Source of the DNA: an uncultured Lachnospiraceae bacterium
GTDB lineage: Bacteria > Bacillota > Clostridia > Lachnospirales > Lachnospiraceae
DNA: 8,256 nt
Assembly: GCA_910586585.1 (NCBI GenBank)
Contig: CAJUKA010000050.1
Span: 20,920 to 29,175 of the forward strand
Reading direction: 5' to 3'
A program made the position numbers and the translations under genes. Positions 6,581 through 8,256 of this stretch are shown here, piece after piece. Position 1 is the stretch's first letter, and every line of letters starts with the position of its first letter. The notes under the pieces are model-generated. The model ran no database searches. It saw nothing but the letters and a program-made list of their open reading frames with translations, and was not told the origin of the DNA.

Positions 6581-6817
6581 TTATATAATTTCACCACTTA
6601 TTTTTCTCTTCTCTAAAACAAATTCTGAATCTATAGATGAAATCGTCTCTTCTAAAATTCTCTTTGCCATTTCTGATGTTAATTCTCTTGAAATAAGCAC
6701 AATTATGATTTCCTCTATAATCTCATCTGCTTCAACGCAACTCATTGTATTACCAGATCTAAACGTTATACGATTCCAATCCACGTGTCTTGGTACATCT
6801 TCTTTCAATATAGGCAC
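6581..6817 (-). CDS. Hypothetical protein (78 aa), divergent from repeat A
   Basis: A 78-aa soluble protein starting at GTG (6817), with GTGAGG four bases upstream within a G-rich stretch. Residues 1-25 (PILKEDVPRHVDWNRITFRSG) look strand-like. The rest is helical and acidic: VEADEIIEEIIIVLISREL, then TSEMAKRILEETISSIDSEF, followed by a basic KRKISG tail. No family is recognised. It is transcribed away from the 97-bp repeat A and from the 114-aa gene beyond it, and probably shares a transcript with the 40-aa membrane peptide downstream. Alternating helices of this kind occur in small regulators and antitoxins, but there is no specific motif. Confidence 0.6.
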   Translation of the reverse strand: MPILKEDVPRHVDWNRITFRSGNTMSCVEADEIIEEIIIVLISRELTSEMAKRILEETISSIDSEFVLEKRKISGEII

Positions 6818-6874
6818 TTTTCCTCACCCCCTCCCGAAATCAATCGTTCACATCTGCAATTTCTACATGCTACA

Positions 6875-6903
6875 TTGCTTTTTTCCATATTCTTCTTTAT
6901 ACT
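6875..6903 (+). promoter_or_regulatory. Promoter of the 114-aa gene, inside repeat A
   Basis: TTGCTT at 6875-6880 and TATACT at 6898-6903 are spaced by 17 bases. The -10 matches the consensus at five of six positions, the -35 at three. The weak -35 would suit an activated promoter, with the conserved 19-bp block upstream as a candidate activator site. The predicted leader is about 45 bases. The same arrangement occurs at 7617-7645. Confidence 0.6.
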
Positions 6904-6912
6904 TGTACTACA

Positions 6913-6928
6913 GGCTGTTGCAGCAGCC
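6913..6928. promoter_or_regulatory. Palindrome at the transcription start, copy A
   Basis: GGCTGTTGCAGCAGCC is a palindrome with a single mismatched pair. It begins a few bases after the predicted start of transcription. As DNA it would fit a repressor operator; as RNA it gives a GGCUG/CAGCC hairpin at the 5' end of the message. It is identical in copy B. Confidence 0.5.
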
Positions 6929-6954
6929 GAGTTCAAAAGAAAGGAGACACCGCT

Positions 6955-7299
6955 ATGGAACCCATTGAAACATTTAAACAGTTTGTTGCTTCTGCCATGC
7001 AATATGCTATTAAATCCCATGACAATTTGTTCAAAGAAAATTACGATATTTCAATTTCATTAGCATACTTAAATGCTTCTATCTCGCGTTTTTCTTCTGC
7101 TGAAGCACTTTATTATGCACAGTATGATATTCTACAACGCAAAGAAGCCGAAAAACTGTTTCACCAATTCAAAGTATACGCTAATGAATTTTTAAATAAT
7201 GTCGAAACTGACCATTCTCACCAATGGACAGACATAGAGTTTAATAAACTGTCTGACATTTTTGATTCATCCGCATTTGCCTTTGAAAATCTTTCGTAA
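6955..7299 (+). CDS. Hypothetical helical protein (114 aa)
   Basis: The ATG at 6955 follows AAGGAG with eight bases between. The protein is soluble, helical and rich in aromatic and acidic residues: MEPIETFKQFVASAMQYAI (1-19), a central helix around FSSAEALYYAQYDILQRKEAEKL (46-68), then FKVYANEFLNNVE and an acidic C-terminal DIEFNKLSDIFDSSAFAF stretch. It contains no cysteine and no transmembrane segment. I do not recognise a family. It is controlled by repeat A, followed directly by an intrinsic terminator, and so forms a single-gene transcription unit. Its last 33 bases overlap the end of the convergent 85-aa gene. The shared promoter with the TIR-like gene suggests that the two products are made under the same conditions. 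Confidence 0.75.
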   Translation: MEPIETFKQFVASAMQYAIKSHDNLFKENYDISISLAYLNASISRFSSAEALYYAQYDILQRKEAEKLFHQFKVYANEFLNNVETDHSHQWTDIEFNKLSDIFDSSAFAFENLS

Positions 7300-7524
7300 G
7301 TTGAAAAATGGGGAACATTTTTTGTTCCCTTTTTTCTCCGCAAAAGAGCGCTCGTTTAACTTTTCAAGGATTTGATGCAGCAAAGCAGTCTGATATTTGA
7401 TTTCCTTTGCAATATAAGAATCTGCTTTTATACATACCTGCTTTTTTTCTTCCTGAAGCGCATTTTCGACTTCTTTTTTCTCACGTTCAGCAAATTTTCT
7501 TATTTCTTCATAAATTTCACTCAT
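7267..7524 (-). CDS. Hypothetical coiled-coil protein (85 aa)
   Basis: The ATG at 7524 is preceded by an excellent GGAGGTG six bases upstream; a GTG at 7533 lies inside that ribosome site and is rejected. The protein is a long charged helix (residues 1-60: YEEIRKFAEREKKEVENAL, then KYQTALLHQILEKLNE) with heptad-like spacing of hydrophobic residues, ending in a basic tail (FNLRKIFKGK) with two of its three cysteines near the C-terminus. This suggests an oligomer-forming or nucleic-acid/membrane-touching tail. No family is recognised. The last 33 bases overlap the convergent 114-aa gene, and the terminator of that gene lies inside codons 66-72, an unusual arrangement that slightly weakens the call. 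Confidence 0.55.
   Translation of the reverse strand: MSEIYEEIRKFAEREKKEVENALQEEKKQVCIKADSYIAKEIKYQTALLHQILEKLNERSFAEKKGNKKCSPFFNLRKIFKGKCG
7311..7336 (+). terminator. Intrinsic terminator after the 114-aa gene
   Basis: GGGAAC (7311-7316) and GTTCCC (7324-7329) form a six-pair stem with loop ATTTTTT, followed by a run of Ts at 7330-7335. It begins 12 bases after the 114-aa stop codon. The A-run before the stem could give it weaker activity on the other strand as well. Confidence 0.85.
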
Positions 7525-7616
7525 CTGTTTCACCTCCCTCTATTTTGTTTCTGTGTCCAATTCACTGTATCTTTCCCGAAATCAATCGTTCATGCTTTCA
7601 AATTGTACCTGTTACA

Positions 7617-7645
7617 TTGCTTTTTTCCATATTCTACTTTATACT
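7617..7645 (+). promoter_or_regulatory. Promoter of the TIR-like gene, inside repeat B
   Basis: TTGCTT at 7617-7622 and TATACT at 7640-7645 have the same 17-base spacing as in copy A; the only change in the spacer is T to A at 7635. The predicted leader is about 100 bases, longer than in copy A, and contains a purine-rich stretch followed by a pyrimidine-rich one (about 7677-7707) that may pair weakly. Confidence 0.6.
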
Positions 7646-7654
7646 TGTACTACA

Positions 7655-7670
7655 GGCTGTTGCAGCAGCC
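7655..7670. promoter_or_regulatory. Palindrome at the transcription start, copy B
   Basis: This is identical to the palindrome at 6913-6928 and at the same distance from the -10 box. Conservation of the exact sequence next to diverged flanks on the 3' side argues that it is functional. Confidence 0.5.
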
Positions 7671-7750
7671 GGGTACAGAAGGAAGAAGTCTAATTACTTT
7701 CTTCTCTGTCAATAACAAAACACTATATCGCAAAAGAAAAGAGGTATTTT

Positions 7751-8256
7751 ATGAAAAAATGTTTTATTATTTGTCCTATTGGTTCTGATGGAAGTGAAAC
7801 CCGCAAGCGTTCTGACGTTTTATTCAGACACATAATAGAACCTGTATGTTCCAATTGTGAGTTTACTCCCATTCGTGTTGACAAAGAAAACACAAATAAT
7901 TCCCTCACAGATGAAATAATTAGCCATATTACAAATGACGACTTAGTGATTGCCGACTTGACTGAATCAAATCCTAACGCATTCTATGAAATCGGGTACA
8001 GAGCAGCGCTCAACAAACCCCTAATTCAACTAATTTCCAAAGATTGTAGTATTCCTTTTGATGTGTCTGTGATCAGAACTTTCAGTTATGACCTGCTTGA
8101 TTTGGACGCTGTGGAAGAAACTAAAAAACGTTTGATTCAGACAATTAAAAGTATTGACTTCAACCAAGTAAACATATTGGATGAATCCGTTAATACTCCT
8201 TCTCTAAACATAAATATTTACTCGCAAATCTTGCAGGAAATATACAATATACAGGA
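7751..8256 (+). CDS. TIR-like / nucleoside-deoxyribosyltransferase-like protein, N-terminal part
   Basis: 168 codons are visible from the ATG at 7751 (GAGG six bases upstream) and the frame is open at the right edge. The first 95 residues have the TIR/NDT-like Rossmann pattern: a first strand KCFIICPIG (3-11), a SETRKRSDVLFRHIIEPV helix (15-32), a strand and turn FTPIRVDK, then DDLVIADLTESNPNAFYE (63-80) and IGYRAAL. D69 and E80 sit where this fold carries its active-site residues; E80 corresponds to the Glu of NDT and NADase-type TIR domains. Proteins with this start are often stand-alone or N-terminal domains in bacterial defence loci, acting on nucleotides or NAD+, though activity here is inferred. 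Residues 110-168 are helical linker; the missing C-terminus may hold a second domain. The gene is controlled by repeat B. Confidence 0.7.
   Translation, partial: MKKCFIICPIGSDGSETRKRSDVLFRHIIEPVCSNCEFTPIRVDKENTNNSLTDEIISHITNDDLVIADLTESNPNAFYEIGYRAALNKPLIQLISKDCSIPFDVSVIRTFSYDLLDLDAVEETKKRLIQTIKSIDFNQVNILDESVNTPSLNINIYSQILQEIYNIQ

Larger units (their letters stand above)
6832..6928. repeat. 97-bp direct repeat, copy A (promoter cassette)
   Basis: Aligned without gaps to 7574-7670 (offset 742 bases), I count 87 of 97 identical positions. The pattern is uneven: the first 19 bases (TCCCGAAATCAATCGTTCA) are identical, the next 20 differ at 9 positions, and the last 58 differ at one. The right block contains a promoter and a palindrome; the left block is an unexplained conserved element. 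Copy A lies between the leftward 78-aa gene and the rightward 114-aa gene. Confidence 0.93.
7574..7670. repeat. 97-bp direct repeat, copy B (promoter cassette)
   Basis: Second copy of the element at 6832-6928, in the same orientation and without gaps. It lies between the leftward 85-aa coiled-coil gene and the rightward TIR-like gene, mirroring the layout at copy A. Similarity stops one base after the palindrome, so the following leader sequence and gene are unrelated to those of copy A. Confidence 0.93.

Noticed and set aside
6832..7670. The 97-bp repeats as attachment sites, integron attC sites or insertion-sequence ends.
   Set aside because: They are direct, lack terminal inverted repeats, have no adjacent recombinase or transposase and no target duplication, and contain a clean promoter. 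A recombination role cannot be excluded but is not supported.
7372..7788. Plus-strand ORFs of 138 and 102 aa crossing repeat B.
   Set aside because: They are phenylalanine-rich shadows running opposite the coiled-coil gene and through the promoter; no ribosome site. The similar end of the ORFs crossing repeat A simply reflects the repeat.

Overview
The window looks like part of an integrated mobile element (prophage, satellite or integrative/conjugative element) from a low-GC Gram-positive anaerobe, most likely Clostridia (Lachnospiraceae-like). The reasons are strong AGGAGG-type ribosome binding sites, frequent GTG starts, moderate-to-high AT content, and a gene set (PcfJ, PcfK, VRR-NUC nuclease, HUH Rep, degenerate RNase H) that I know from clostridial phages and conjugative elements. 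No tRNA, rRNA, CRISPR array, transposase or integrase is visible, so neither end of the element is in view. Family assignments are from memory of motifs; no search was run.

Left part (about 1-5635): a co-directional block of nine genes on the minus strand, read from right to left. The order is a hidden 52-aa protein (5477-5635), a small HTH/excisionase-like DNA-binding protein (5313-5501), a conserved 109-aa unknown (4776-5105), an HUH-type Rep/relaxase-like protein (3851-4660), an RNase H-fold protein lacking most catalytic acids (3316-3879), a VRR-NUC nuclease (2828-3286), PcfK (2286-2786), PcfJ (166-2289) and the start of another small element protein that runs off the left edge (1-157). 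Short gaps, overlaps and stop/start couplings suggest one operon. It is best read as the DNA replication/processing module of the element: site-specific DNA recognition, nicking by HUH, and nuclease and RNase H-like helpers.

Right part (about 5700-8256): style changes abruptly. Genes are small, AT-rich, lie on both strands and mostly match nothing I can name, which is typical of accessory cargo. A well-formed promoter at 5708-5736 drives a 208-aa membrane protein. Two small minus-strand genes follow (78 aa and a 40-aa membrane peptide). After these come two similar units, each with a leftward small gene, a 97-bp near-identical promoter cassette, and a rightward gene. The first unit has the 78-aa gene, repeat A and a 114-aa helical protein ending at a clear terminator. 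The second has an 85-aa coiled-coil protein, repeat B and a TIR-like/nucleoside-deoxyribosyltransferase-like protein cut by the right edge.

The most interesting signal is that duplicated cassette (6832-6928 and 7574-7670). It holds a perfectly conserved 19-bp upstream block, a divergent 20-bp window, then an almost invariant 58-bp block with a 17-bp-spaced promoter and a palindrome at the expected transcription start. This suggests that two unrelated cargo genes, one of them a likely defence-type sensor or effector, are controlled by the same factor.
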